Source: an uncultured Planctomycetaceae bacterium
GTDB taxonomy: Bacteria > Planctomycetota > Planctomycetia > Planctomycetales > Planctomycetaceae
Length of the DNA: 64,000 bases
Assembly (NCBI GenBank): GCA_903858815.1
Contig: CAIOKE010000363.1
Span: forward strand, 62,001 to 126,000
Direction of reading: 5' to 3'
In this document: piece after piece, positions 26,927 through 36,251 of the stretch
How positions within the stretch are numbered: the stretch's first letter is position 1
How the letters are laid out: every line of letters starts with the position of its first letter
Translations under genes and position numbers: made by a program
Notes under the pieces: model-generated
What the model was told of the DNA's origin: nothing
The model's database searches: none
Seen by the model: the letters and a program-made list of their open reading frames with translations, nothing else

Positions 26927-28975
26927 ATGCGTTTTAGTAGCATTTCAAGCGTTCTGCTGGTTGTGCTGATCGCACTACAGGGGACTGCGGAACTCACGGC
27001 CACGGCCGCAGAACAACCCGTCGATTCCCGTACCGCTCGAATACTGAAGCCAGCCGAACATGGCGTCGGGCGGTTCATTGCCGATCTTGAGTTCACGGAT
27101 CTGCAGGGACGAATGCTGCGACTGTCCGACTATCGGTCTGCAAAGGTCCTCGTAGTAGCCATGACCAGCACGTCCTGTCCCCTCAGCCGCAAATATCTGC
27201 CCACCCTCACCGAACTGGCACGCCAGTACAGCACGCGGTCTGCTCAATTCATTCTCGTCAACAGCATTCGCTCGGATGATCGCCAGGCAATGCAGACAGC
27301 AGCGGCAGGCCTGCCCGCAGCAGTGCCGTATGTCGTGGATGCGGATGAGACTTTGCTGCAGCGGCTGGGGGCCGTCTCAACAACCGACGTATTCGTGCTG
27401 GATCCAGCCCGAACCGTCCTTTATCACGGTGCTGTGGATGATCAATACGGTGTAGGCTACGCGTTAGAACAGCCGAAACGCCGATTCCTGACTGACGCTC
27501 TGGAGGCCGTACTTGCCGGAGTCAATCCGCAGACCGCAGCAACCACAGCGCCCGGCTGCGTGCTTGAAGCCGATACCGCAGCTGCCACAACTTCCATCAC
27601 GTGGCACAATCGCGTGTCACGGATTCTGCAGCAGCGCTGCATGGAGTGTCATCGCAGTGGCGGAGTGGCCCCGTTCTCGCTGCAAACCGCAGCCGACGCG
27701 GCTGCACACGGTGCGATGATCAGACAGGTCGTGTCTGATCGCACCATGCCTCCCTGGTTCGCCGCCAATGTTCCACAACACACAATCTGGGCCAACGATC
27801 GCTCGCTGACAGATGCCGAACGAGGCGATCTGCTGGCGTGGCTGGATGGAGGCCGACCTGAAGGCAACCCCGAAGATGCACCGCAGCCCCGGGTCTGGCC
27901 GTCTGAGTGGTCGCAGGGTGAGCCGGATGCGATTGTGCAGCTGCCACAACCCATCAGAATCAAAGCCACCGGGCAGATGGCCTATCAGTACGTAACTGTT
28001 CCCTGGAATGGTGATCAGGATCGGTGGGTACAGGGTTATGAAATCCAGCCCACCGATCGCAGTGTCGTGCATCACGTCATTGTCAATGTGCTGGAACCGG
28101 GGCAGTCCGGAAATCGCCGTGAAGATGGGGTCGGTGGATACTGGGCAGCATACGTGCCCGGAAATGCCGGACAGATGTACCCCCCGGGATTCGCTCGCCG
28201 ATTACCCGCCGGTGCCACATTCCGATTCCAGATTCACTACACTCCCAATGGCACAGCCACGACCGATCAGGTTCGAATCGGACTGCATTTCGCTGACAGT
28301 GCGCCGAAATATGAAGTCAGCACGATCCCGCTCGCAAAGGTGAATCTGTCCATCCCCCCGCACGCGGGCAACCACATCGAGACTCTGACACGCCCTGTGC
28401 CTATGGACATTCCCGTGCTGGCCTACATGGCCCATATGCATGTCCGTGGCAAAGCGTTTCGCTTTGAACTGGAAGATCCGAACGGAGTTCGCAGCACCCT
28501 GCTGGATCTGCCGCAGTACGACTTCAATTGGCAGCTGCGATACGACCTGCAGGAACCTCAGGTGCTGAAGCAGGGCAGCAAAGTTCTGCTGACCGCCGTT
28601 TATGACAACAGTGCTGACAATCCGGCCAATCCGGATCCGTCAAGAATGGTTCGCTGGGGCGATCAGACCGACGAAGAGATGATGATTGGATATGTGGAAA
28701 CCTATGCAGCTCCCGGCGCCCGTCGCGAACGCATGGCCGGTCGGACCGGTGCCGCTGCAAATACCAGCGGGCAGGTACTGTTTTCACTGCTGGACCGTGA
28801 CAGCAGCGGATTACTGGATGCTGCTGAACTGGAACGAGTGGGTGAGCGTTTCCCGGGTCTGAAGGCCGAAAATGGTCTGCTGGAACGGGTATTTCGCGAA
28901 ACCGATGAAAACGGAGATGGCAGTCTTTCACTTCCGGAATTTGAAGCGGCTCGCGAACGCATCCGAAGACGTTAA
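26927..28975 (+). CDS. secreted thioredoxin-fold / cytochrome / copper monooxygenase-like / EF-hand fusion protein
   Basis: 682 residues from the ATG at 26927 with AGGAG nearby. A signal peptide ends near TATAAEQ. Residues about 35-200 form an AhpC/TSA-like thioredoxin fold (DLQGRMLRLSDYRSAKV, TSTSCPLSRKY) with a single active-site cysteine. A CMECH haem c site follows, then a type II copper monooxygenase-like domain with HHVIVN, FQIHYTPNG and MAHMHVRGKAFRFE. Two EF-hand loops end the protein (DRDSSGLLDAAE, DENGDGSLSLPE). This architecture recurs in planctomycetes. It is predicted to be exported, with haem, copper and calcium sites. The substrate is unknown. Confidence 0.87.
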   Translation: MRFSSISSVLLVVLIALQGTAELTATAAEQPVDSRTARILKPAEHGVGRFIADLEFTDLQGRMLRLSDYRSAKVLVVAMTSTSCPLSRKYLPTLTELARQYSTRSAQFILVNSIRSDDRQAMQTAAAGLPAAVPYVVDADETLLQRLGAVSTTDVFVLDPARTVLYHGAVDDQYGVGYALEQPKRRFLTDALEAVLAGVNPQTAATTAPGCVLEADTAAATTSITWHNRVSRILQQRCMECHRSGGVAPFSLQTAADAAAHGAMIRQVVSDRTMPPWFAANVPQHTIWANDRSLTDAERGDLLAWLDGGRPEGNPEDAPQPRVWPSEWSQGEPDAIVQLPQPIRIKATGQMAYQYVTVPWNGDQDRWVQGYEIQPTDRSVVHHVIVNVLEPGQSGNRREDGVGGYWAAYVPGNAGQMYPPGFARRLPAGATFRFQIHYTPNGTATTDQVRIGLHFADSAPKYEVSTIPLAKVNLSIPPHAGNHIETLTRPVPMDIPVLAYMAHMHVRGKAFRFELEDPNGVRSTLLDLPQYDFNWQLRYDLQEPQVLKQGSKVLLTAVYDNSADNPANPDPSRMVRWGDQTDEEMMIGYVETYAAPGARRERMAGRTGAAANTSGQVLFSLLDRDSSGLLDAAELERVGERFPGLKAENGLLERVFRETDENGDGSLSLPEFEAARERIRRR

Positions 28976-29000
28976 ACGCAGAAAGAGCAAGGGCTCAGTC

Positions 29001-29885
29001 ATGCTGAAATACTTCGTATGGCTATTTGTCGGTGTTGCCTGTACGTCCGCCAGTGGGCTGGTATCCGGTCAGCAGCCCGGGCCATCAGCGCCCTTGAAGG
29101 CGGTCAGCCCGGCAACTCCCGTAACTCGCACATGGCAGGTGGAAGGCGTGGCCAGGCAGGGCCTGCTTTATGTTCCGGAAATCGCAAAATCAATGCCCGC
29201 ACCGCTGGTGTTCTGCTTTCACGGACATGGCGGAAACACTCGTAATGCCGCTCGCTCGTTCCGCCTGCATGAAGTCTGGCCGGAAGCCATCGTGGTCTAT
29301 CTGCAGGGGCTGAATACTCCCGGACAACTGACGGATCCCGAAGGAAAGAAACCGGGCTGGCAGAAGTCGGCCGGTGATCAGGGTGATCGAGATCTCAAAT
29401 TCTTCGATGCCGTTCTGAAATCAATTCGTGAGGATTATCGAGTCGACGATCGTCGAGTGTACTCGACGGGACATTCCAATGGTGGCGGGTTCACCTATCT
29501 GCTGTGGTCCGAGCGTGGTAGTGTGTTTGCAGCGATGGCACCTTCCGGGGCCGCAGCACTGCGGCTCCGGAATGAACTGCCTCCGAAACCCGTGCTGCAC
29601 ATCGCCGGAAGAAATGACCCGCTGGTGAAATTCACGTGGCAGCAGCTGATGATCGATCGACTGAAAACAGCTCAGAAGTGCGGCGCCGGTCGCCCATGGC
29701 AGGGTGGTGCCACGGAATATCCGGCCGCGGACGGAGCCTCGGTCTTTACGCTGGTGACGGACGAAGGCCATAAGTTTCCTGCACAAGCACCGCAGTTGAT
29801 TGCAGAGTTCTTCCGCAGGCACGCGAAGCCGGAAAATACCACCAGCGGTCAGTCCCGGAATAAGTCGCCCGAGGTCGCTCGGTGA
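29001..29885 (+). CDS. secreted esterase, polyhydroxybutyrate depolymerase / feruloyl esterase-like (LpqC family)
   Basis: 294 residues from the ATG at 29001, 25 bases after the fusion gene, so probably one operon. A signal peptide ends in VSGQQ. The alpha/beta hydrolase core has an oxyanion region (LVFCFHGHGGNTRNAARSF) and the nucleophile elbow GHSNGG (STGHSNGGGFTYLL), then HIAGRNDPLVKF carrying the likely catalytic Asp and a late DEGHKFP carrying the His. Relatives hydrolyse short-chain polyesters, feruloyl or other carbohydrate esters. Export with a redox protein may indicate polymer degradation, which is inference. Confidence 0.85.
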   Translation: MLKYFVWLFVGVACTSASGLVSGQQPGPSAPLKAVSPATPVTRTWQVEGVARQGLLYVPEIAKSMPAPLVFCFHGHGGNTRNAARSFRLHEVWPEAIVVYLQGLNTPGQLTDPEGKKPGWQKSAGDQGDRDLKFFDAVLKSIREDYRVDDRRVYSTGHSNGGGFTYLLWSERGSVFAAMAPSGAAALRLRNELPPKPVLHIAGRNDPLVKFTWQQLMIDRLKTAQKCGAGRPWQGGATEYPAADGASVFTLVTDEGHKFPAQAPQLIAEFFRRHAKPENTTSGQSRNKSPEVAR

Positions 29886-29929
29886 TCTGACTGGCGTTGC
29901 CCAGGCATTCCTGACACGAGAGTCAAACC

Positions 29930-30112
29930 CGTAGTCCGGACTTCAGCCCGGGCGCGCCCTGCGTGTCACAACTGACGCTAAGGACAAAACACGTAGACCG
30001 GGCATTCCTGCCCGGCCCCCCCCCTTGAAAACCAAAGTGGTTTCATCAGTAACGCGGTGCTGAAGCCAGGGCTACCCAATTTTGTCCACGGCGTCAGGAA
30101 TGCTCGGGCGAC
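29930..30112. repeat. GTAG-anchored intergenic hairpin repeats, two or three copies
   Basis: A GTAG foot at 29933 or just before leads a CTTCAGCCCGGG hairpin arm. A second GTAG foot at 29993 leads CCGGGC/GCCCGG around ATTCCT, and facing it GCTGAAGCCAGGGCTAC closes near 30074. An inverted CAGGAATGCTCGGGC follows to 30112. Same family as 21865-21962. The rest of the 29886-30213 spacer holds no gene. Confidence 0.65.
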
Positions 30113-30213
30113 CTTTGTCCCCCATGTCAGTGTGATGCCCGGGAAACACTGCTCCCCCAAAACCACACCGTACACAGCTTCACTCAGCTGAATGCCACGT
30201 TGCCACGTTGTGC

Positions 30214-30831
30214 TCAGGCGCCGCCGAACTCGTCGTCGTAGTCAGCAATCGCTGCACGCACGACCTTCTCTGCATGGGCTCGATCATAGATGTGATCGAT
30301 CTGCACCTGCTGCGATGTGTCGCCCGGCATGGTTTTGTATGTGGTGAAGTAATGTCGCAGTCGCTGCACCAGTGCCTGCGGAAGCTCGTCCAGATCTTCG
30401 ACATGCGACCAGATGTTGTCCTGGGCCAGTACACCGATGATTTTGTCATCGGCTTCACCGCCATCCAGCATGGGCAGCCCACCGATGACTCGCACGTTGA
30501 CAATGACTTCCGATTTGGTGATGGGACGCTCACTGAGAACGCAGATGTCAAGCGGGTCGCCGTCACCACGCCGCGCCTTCGGCATCAGCTCGGCAACTCG
30601 CTGCCCGCAGAATGTGCGAGGTATGAAACCATACAGAGCCGGCGGCTGCGAGGACGTCCGCTGCGGCCGGTCCACACGCAGATAACCGGTCACTTTGTCG
30701 ACTTCATATTTGACGAGGTCAAACGGTGAGATCTCGATGAAGGCGTGTACAAGGCTGGGCGGGTTTGGTCCGACTTCCAGACCATGCCACGGATGCGGGC
30801 GCCAGCGGAAGAAGGGTTTAGGAAATGCCAT
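30214..30831 (-). CDS. ppa: inorganic pyrophosphatase, family I
   Basis: 205 residues. The metal-binding signature [10 protein letters not shown] carries Asp90, Asp92 and Asp95 (the three signature aspartates), and [19 protein letters not shown] with [12 protein letters not shown] gives the upstream active-site Lys, Arg and Tyr residues. It hydrolyses cytosolic pyrophosphate, driving biosynthetic reactions. The N-terminal extension and length fit larger family I members. It appears monocistronic; glnA lies upstream on the same strand but ends at a predicted terminator. Confidence 0.93.
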   Translation of the reverse strand: MAFPKPFFRWRPHPWHGLEVGPNPPSLVHAFIEISPFDLVKYEVDKVTGYLRVDRPQRTSSQPPALYGFIPRTFCGQRVAELMPKARRGDGDPLDICVLSERPITKSEVIVNVRVIGGLPMLDGGEADDKIIGVLAQDNIWSHVEDLDELPQALVQRLRHYFTTYKTMPGDTSQQVQIDHIYDRAHAEKVVRAAIADYDDEFGGA

Positions 30832-30927
30832 ACAGCGGGATCCGGAAAGGGCCTGTCGGGTTCTGATCTAAGTTCACTGTAGGGGACAGACGGTCAGAAC
30901 CGCCACTGCAGCCCCCCGACCCTGCAG

Positions 30928-30950
30928 AAAAATTCCCGCAGTCCGGCGGG
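30928..30950 (-). terminator. predicted terminator downstream of glnA
   Basis: On the minus strand CCCGC (30950-30946) pairs with GCGGG (30939-30935) across a 6-base loop, followed by AATTTTT (30934-30928). It lies about 30 bases past the glnA stop codon. Confidence 0.6.
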
Positions 30951-30978
30951 GTTTCCGAAGGTCGGCCAATTGCAGTGT

Positions 30979-32400
30979 TCAACAGTCAAAATACAGAGCA
31001 AATTCGTAGGGATGCGGACGCTGCAGAATGGCATTCACGTCAGCTTCACGTTTATGCCGGATCCAGCGTTCAATCACATCGGGTGTGAAAACGTCATTGC
31101 GAGTCAGAAAGTCGTGGTTGCTTTCAAGGGCTGTGAGTGCTGCATCAAGCGATGTGGGAGTACATTCGAGGCCAGCCCGCTCTTCCGGTCGCAGGTCATA
31201 CAGGTCCTTGTCCTGCGGCATACCCGGAGAAATACGGTTCAGAATGCCGTCCAGCATGGCCATCAGCACCGCAGACGTCCCCAGATAAGGATTGCAGGCT
31301 CCATCCGGGCAGCGGAATTCAATCGCCCGCCGTGATTCCTGTCCCGAATTTGCCGGAATCCGAATGGCGGCCGAACGGTTGCGATAACTGTAGGAGAGAT
31401 TCACAGGAGCATCAAAGCCAGGGGTCAGCCGACGATAACTGTTCGTGGTCGGACAGCAGAATGCCAGCAGCGCGGGGGCATGCTTCAGAATACCGCCAAT
31501 GGCGTACATCGCGGTTTCACTGAGCCCACCATAGCCGCTGCCCGAAAACAGACACTGATCACCCTGAAACAGCGACAAACCAAGGTGCATCCCGGAACCG
31601 TTGTCATTCCAGATGGGCTTCGGCATGAAGGTGGCCGTGCGACCATGACGCTGAGCCGTGTTGCGAACCAGATACTTAAGCCGCTGAGTACTGTCACAGA
31701 TACGCACAAGCGAATCAGCCTGCAGGGAAATCTCAGACTGACCACCCGAAGCAACTTCGTGATGCTGTCGCTCCGTACGAATACCACTGTCCTCCAGCAG
31801 CATCAGGATCTCAGTTCGCAGATCCTGAAAACTGTCCTGCGGTGACAGCGTCAGATATCCCTCACGATGCCGAATCGCAGAACCCCCGCCACGCACCGAC
31901 TGGCCACGGTTCCACTGACCCTCCTCACTGTCCAGATAATAAAAACCATGCTGCTCACGCTGATCAAATCGCACACTGTCAAAGACAAAGAATTCAGACT
32001 CCACCGCCAGCTGCACACGATCGGCAATACCAGTGGACTGCAGATACGCTTCGGCTTTGCGTGCAATATTGCGAGGATCACGGGGATAGGTCTGATGAGT
32101 CACCGGGTCACGCACATTGCAGAACAACGCGACCGTCGATTTCATGAACGGGTCAACAAAGCAGGTCTGCGATTCCGGCACCACCTGCATGTCGCTCTCG
32201 TGAATCGCCTGCCAACCGGGCATCGACGATCCATCAAACGAAAAACCGTACTCGAAGCTCTCCTCAGTCAGTTGACGCACGGGAATCGTGAAGTGCCGCA
32301 GCGAACCGCAGAAGTCCGTAAATCGCAGATCGATCGCCTGAATCTCTCGCTGGCGACACAACGCCAGAACCTCACGCGGCGACATATTGCTTTGGGACAT
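30979..32400 (-). CDS. glnA: glutamine synthetase type I
   Basis: 473 residues, the normal GSI-beta length. N-terminal strand IQAIDLRFTDFCGSLRHFTI; catalytic Asp50-type loop EYGFSFDGSSMPGW; metal and glutamate sites ESEFFVFD, ERQHHEVASGGQSEI and NGSGMHLGLS; the ATP/glutamate region RSAAIRIP; and a late KDLYDLRPEE carrying the Tyr that is adenylylated in GSI-beta enzymes. It condenses ammonia and glutamate with ATP. The presence of the Tyr site suggests adenylylation control, and a sigma-54-like promoter lies upstream (32471-32487). No other nitrogen gene lies nearby. Confidence 0.94.
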   Translation of the reverse strand: MSQSNMSPREVLALCRQREIQAIDLRFTDFCGSLRHFTIPVRQLTEESFEYGFSFDGSSMPGWQAIHESDMQVVPESQTCFVDPFMKSTVALFCNVRDPVTHQTYPRDPRNIARKAEAYLQSTGIADRVQLAVESEFFVFDSVRFDQREQHGFYYLDSEEGQWNRGQSVRGGGSAIRHREGYLTLSPQDSFQDLRTEILMLLEDSGIRTERQHHEVASGGQSEISLQADSLVRICDSTQRLKYLVRNTAQRHGRTATFMPKPIWNDNGSGMHLGLSLFQGDQCLFSGSGYGGLSETAMYAIGGILKHAPALLAFCCPTTNSYRRLTPGFDAPVNLSYSYRNRSAAIRIPANSGQESRRAIEFRCPDGACNPYLGTSAVLMAMLDGILNRISPGMPQDKDLYDLRPEERAGLECTPTSLDAALTALESNHDFLTRNDVFTPDVIERWIRHKREADVNAILQRPHPYEFALYFDC

Positions 32401-32470
32401 GTTCCAAAACCTCTTGAGCTGTAATGCGATCCACTGTCAGCACCAATTCTCAACCAGAACACGTCCCAAT

Positions 32471-32487
32471 TGCAAACCGCAGGCCAG
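32471..32487 (-). promoter_or_regulatory. sigma-54-like promoter upstream of glnA
   Basis: On the minus strand CTGGCCTGCGGTTTGCA keeps the essential GG and GC dinucleotides with the required 10-base spacing and the TTGCA -12 element, 71-87 bases before the start codon. Three internal consensus positions differ (CAC reads CCT, and R reads C). Confidence 0.5.
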
Positions 32488-32640
32488 TTTCAAGCACACT
32501 TTCCAGTAAAACGGTTCATTTGTTCAGTGTTTCCCCGGAGTTCTGCGAAGAAATCAGGAGAACTGCATTATTCAATCGCGAAAATGCCTGTTTACGCATG
32601 CTGGTGTTGGGAATGCCACACGACAACACCGCACAACAAA

Positions 32641-32675
32641 CTTCCCGGGCAGGCAGGAATGCCTGTTTTCGGGAC
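32641..32675. repeat. single GTAG-family-like hairpin repeat
   Basis: CCCGGGCAGGCAGGAATGCCTG is the inverse of the ATTCCTGCC hairpin arm found at 6794, 21865 and 29993. It lies in the otherwise empty spacer 32401-32705 between glnA and the DUF1549/DUF1553 gene. Confidence 0.55.
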
Positions 32676-32705
32676 AGCAGTGTTGAAAAAACAGACAGTG
32701 CCGGT

Positions 32706-35192
32706 TCAGTGGTTGAACAGGAATTCGCGACTGCTCAATACGGCCCACACGACATCTTCCAGTGTTGCACGGCGTTCTTCAGGAGTGCTCGCACGCTGCA
32801 GTTCTGCCAGTAGCCCGGCCTGTTCCGCGGCGGATGGCTCTCGCGCAAGGCAACTCAGATAGATTTCACTGAGGATCTCCTCGTTCGTCATCCTGGCAGC
32901 CAGCCATCTGCTGAGCCGATTTTCCGGAGCCGACAGTTTTCCGTTCAGTGTCTCTCCGTTGGAAAGGTGCAGTGCCTGCACCATGCTGGGTTCATCAGAG
33001 CGTTCACATTCACACGTGATACGACGCTGATTACGCCCGAAGGTCTGCAGAAACCACGACTGAACGGCAGAGTCCTGCAACTGGATCGCTCGGGTTCCGC
33101 GAGGATACGCGTCAGTCGGTTTGATATCACTGCCCGAGTAGACGATGTTTTTGAACTCCGTCGGCACGTCCGTGACTTGCGAGACGGCATCCAGCATCAC
33201 CTCGGCCAGCATGCGTCGGGGAAAGCAGCGGGAATACTGACGCTGATCTCCCTGGTTTTCCGGGAGCGGCTCGCTGCTCCGCTGCCACGTCTCAGACTGC
33301 AAAATGGTACGCATCAACGCTTTCAGGCTGTAGTGATTCTGCACAAGGTGTTCAGCCGCCGCCGCCAGCAGTCGCTCGTTGCTGGCCGGATTTGATGCAC
33401 GCATGTCATCAACCTGTTCCACCAGCCCAACACCAAAGTAATTCTTCCACACGCGATTGGTGATGGCGCGAGCAAACAGTGCGTTCTGCGGGCTGACCAG
33501 CCATTCGGCAAGGTATTCACGGCGATCTCCCGTGGCGTCAAAGCTGATGGGGTCGGCATCCAGTGGGGCAGGTGGCTGAGGTTTACCGGTCCGAGGCTGC
33601 ACCAGTTCCCCAAAGGAGGCTGTGACAAGGGTCCGCTTGCCGTCACCGTTGCGAGCGTCACCGCCCCAGCCCTTCGCTCGGACTCGCGAAAACAGATTCG
33701 CGAATGCGTAGTACTGGTCGTTGGTCCATTTTTCGAGCGGATGATTGTGACAGCGGGCACAGCCAATCGAGAGTCCAAGGAACGCCTGACTGACATTCTC
33801 AGCCATATCCTCGGGGGCCTGATGGCGCGCAAAGAAATTGGTGGCCCCGTTTTCAATACTGGATCCCTTCGCAGTCACCAGTTCCCGGACAAAGCGGTCC
33901 CACGGAGCATCAGCAGCTACCTGCTGGCGAATCCAGCGGTACCACGCCGCGATAGCATCAGGACGCAGCTCATTCCCGTTCAGCAGCAGCAGATCGGACC
34001 AGCGATAGGTCCAGTAATCCACAAACTCCGGTCGGCCCAGCAGCGATTCAATCATGCGATCACGCTTGTCTGCTGCAGTATCAGCCAGGAAGCTGCGGAC
34101 TTCGTCTGCTGTGGGAAGCGTACCAATCGTGTCCAGAAATACACGGCGGATGAAAACTTCGTCCGAACAGCGAGGTGCAGGTCTGAGCTGCAGCTGCTGC
34201 AACTGGTCCAGCACAATCTCGTCAATGAAGTTACGACGGGGGGCGGTGGTATAGACTTCCGCGGGAATGGTATTGGGCCACGGCACCGTGATCGTGGCAA
34301 TAACGATGCGACTGGAAAACCACGCTGTGACCGCCCCGGCACCTGAACCCGAAATGCTGATCATTCCCTGTTCATCGACAGAGGCGACTGCCTCAGCCGA
34401 GGCTGTGAATTTGGCAAGATGTGTGACGTCCTCCGAGCGACCGTTGGAATAGTGAGCGCGGACCAGCAGCGGTTGTGTGCTGCCGACTGAGGCGAGTATT
34501 CGGTCCGGGATCACTTCCAGTCGTTCCAGGCGTGCATCCGTTTCTGTCGGCCCTGCAGCTCCCGCTGCAATCCATTCCGACAGGATGCGATAGCCAATGG
34601 AATCCGCCGGCAGACGCAGCCCACCTTTGTGCGGCACCGCCATGGCAGGCTTGGTCAGCAACAGGCTGGCTGACGGATCTGCCAGTTCGACGCGACGCCC
34701 CAACTGCTGCTCAACGATGGAAAAATAGTCACGGTCAGGATCATAACCACGCAGCGACAGCCGAAAACCACCTTTCCCGGCAAGAGCGCCGTGACAGGCT
34801 CCTGAACTGCAGCCCTGTCGCGCCAGCACGGGTTCGACATGATTACGGAATGACCACTCTCCAGAACGCTCCATCGCTGTGACTGTGACCTGCTGCACCG
34901 ACGATTCCGGGACAGCACCCTGCAGTCGAATCGTGGTCCTGCCGTTGCTTACCGGGATCAGTCGCCGACCTTCGACTCGGACAATCTGAGGGTCGTCACT
35001 GACCAGCACGGCGTCAGTGGCAGGACCCACAGCGGTGTCATCACGAAATCGTTCAACAAGGACCAGTGACGAGTCCGCGGGGCCCTGCAACTGCAACTCG
35101 GCGGGCAGAATTCGCAGGGTTTCTGGAGATTGAGCTGAAACCAGGGATGGGAACAGCAGGCTCAGGCTGACCGACAGACAGCGAATCAACAT
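32706..35192 (-). CDS. DUF1549/DUF1553 (PSCyt2/PSD1) surface protein with Ig-like region
   Basis: 828 residues from the ATG at 35192, with GGGGAGA ten bases upstream; the frame runs open to 35636 but the signal peptide (LSVSLSLLFPSLVSAQ) fixes this start. Two Ig/BIG-like stretches near residues 25-95 and 190-270 flank CSSGACHG, a haem-like site with one residue more than CxxCH spacing. DUF1549 follows (IDEIVLDQLQQLQLRPAPRC, VFLDTIGTLPT, CHNHPLEKWTNDQYY), then DUF1553 (WLVSPQNALFARAITNRVWK). This family is a planctomycete hallmark, usually next to a DUF1501 gene, which is absent here. It is divergent from the ECF gene at 35505. Function unknown, possibly polysaccharide metabolism. Confidence 0.9.
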   Translation of the reverse strand: MLIRCLSVSLSLLFPSLVSAQSPETLRILPAELQLQGPADSSLVLVERFRDDTAVGPATDAVLVSDDPQIVRVEGRRLIPVSNGRTTIRLQGAVPESSVQQVTVTAMERSGEWSFRNHVEPVLARQGCSSGACHGALAGKGGFRLSLRGYDPDRDYFSIVEQQLGRRVELADPSASLLLTKPAMAVPHKGGLRLPADSIGYRILSEWIAAGAAGPTETDARLERLEVIPDRILASVGSTQPLLVRAHYSNGRSEDVTHLAKFTASAEAVASVDEQGMISISGSGAGAVTAWFSSRIVIATITVPWPNTIPAEVYTTAPRRNFIDEIVLDQLQQLQLRPAPRCSDEVFIRRVFLDTIGTLPTADEVRSFLADTAADKRDRMIESLLGRPEFVDYWTYRWSDLLLLNGNELRPDAIAAWYRWIRQQVAADAPWDRFVRELVTAKGSSIENGATNFFARHQAPEDMAENVSQAFLGLSIGCARCHNHPLEKWTNDQYYAFANLFSRVRAKGWGGDARNGDGKRTLVTASFGELVQPRTGKPQPPAPLDADPISFDATGDRREYLAEWLVSPQNALFARAITNRVWKNYFGVGLVEQVDDMRASNPASNERLLAAAAEHLVQNHYSLKALMRTILQSETWQRSSEPLPENQGDQRQYSRCFPRRMLAEVMLDAVSQVTDVPTEFKNIVYSGSDIKPTDAYPRGTRAIQLQDSAVQSWFLQTFGRNQRRITCECERSDEPSMVQALHLSNGETLNGKLSAPENRLSRWLAARMTNEEILSEIYLSCLAREPSAAEQAGLLAELQRASTPEERRATLEDVVWAVLSSREFLFNH

Positions 35193-35504
35193 GGGGTGAA
35201 TCTCCCCGGGATGGTCAGGAAAATGGGGCGAAATAGTACAGCCAGGCATCATCAGCAAGGCTGCGAGTGATTGCAACTGAGTATTTGTAACGGTTTTTGC
35301 GGGTTTCTGCAGGCAGTTCAGAAAATCCGCCGATTTCGGGGGTTGTAGAAACCGGAATCGCAGCAGAGAATCGCGTAATACGATCCGGGTGCAACACGTT
35401 GTCTCATCGTCAGTGCAGTGGATTGGGTCTGTGAGACTATCAGGATTCCTGCGTCTCATCGGCTCGGCATCGTTGTTTCGGTCGTTTTTTGCAGGGAGCT
35501 TGTC
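35193..35504. other. divergent promoter region between DUF1549 gene and ECF sigma gene
   Basis: About 310 bases without a gene. It should hold two divergent promoters. I do not see a clear housekeeping promoter, which would be consistent with ECF-type control. Confidence 0.35.
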
Positions 35505-36080
35505 ATGCCGCTGACAAACACAGATCGCAGATTGGTTGACGATCTGCTCGCTGGGAATGCCGGCAGCTGGCGAACCTTTGTCGATCGATTTACCGGCCTG
35601 ATCCTGCAGGTAATCCGACAAACGGCTCAGGCTCACAGCCTGAAGCTGTCAGCGGATGACGCCGAGGATCTGTGTGCAGACACGTTTGCGGAACTGCTGA
35701 CTCGCGACAAATCTGCACTCCGCAGTTTCAGGGGCCGGTGTTCGCTGGCGACGTGGCTCACCGTAATCGCTCGGCGCATCGTCGTCAGGAAACTGAACGA
35801 GCATCGTTATCGGCAGGCGCTGGGGCACGTAATGGCACATCAGGCCGCCGTCGACTATGCCTCGTCCGAATTGAACGCAGGTCAGCGCACAGAGCAGAAA
35901 GAGCAGGTCGAGTATCTGCTGTCGGCTCTGCCCCGTGAAGCCGCTGCGCTGCTGCAGGCCGTGTATCTGGAAGGTTGCAGCTACGCCGAAGTCGCCCTGC
36001 GCCTGGGACGTCCCGAAAACTCCATCGGTCCGCTGCTGTCACGTTTTCGTGCACTGGCCGCGAATGTCCAGAAACCATAG
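35505..36080 (+). CDS. ECF-type RNA polymerase sigma factor
   Basis: 191 residues from the ATG at 35505, with GGGAG upstream. Region 2: GSWRTFVDRFTGLILQVIRQ, SADDAEDLCADTFAELLTRD and RGRCSLATWLTVIARRI. Region 4: LLQAVYLEGCSYAEVALRLG and RPENSIGPLLSRFRALA. No anti-sigma gene overlaps or follows, so this is an orphan ECF factor. It is divergent from the DUF1549/DUF1553 gene. The C-terminus ends directly after region 4. Confidence 0.86.
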   Translation: MPLTNTDRRLVDDLLAGNAGSWRTFVDRFTGLILQVIRQTAQAHSLKLSADDAEDLCADTFAELLTRDKSALRSFRGRCSLATWLTVIARRIVVRKLNEHRYRQALGHVMAHQAAVDYASSELNAGQRTEQKEQVEYLLSALPREAAALLQAVYLEGCSYAEVALRLGRPENSIGPLLSRFRALAANVQKP

Positions 36081-36251
36081 TCCCACCGTTTAGTTTCTCT
36101 GTGTCTCAGACACGCCACACCTCTGGTCAGCAATCTGCAGGCGGTGATCGCGGGTGTTGAATCCCCCCCGTCGTCTGCCCTCGTTTTTCTAACGGCAGCA
36201 TCGCTCTCTGCGACCCGGATGCAGCATCTGGTTGTTGCGGTGCATCTGGAT

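Noticed and set aside
35193-35636. N-terminal extension of the DUF1549/DUF1553 protein
   Set aside because: The ATG at 35192 has a ribosome binding site and a complete signal peptide; the extension has neither.
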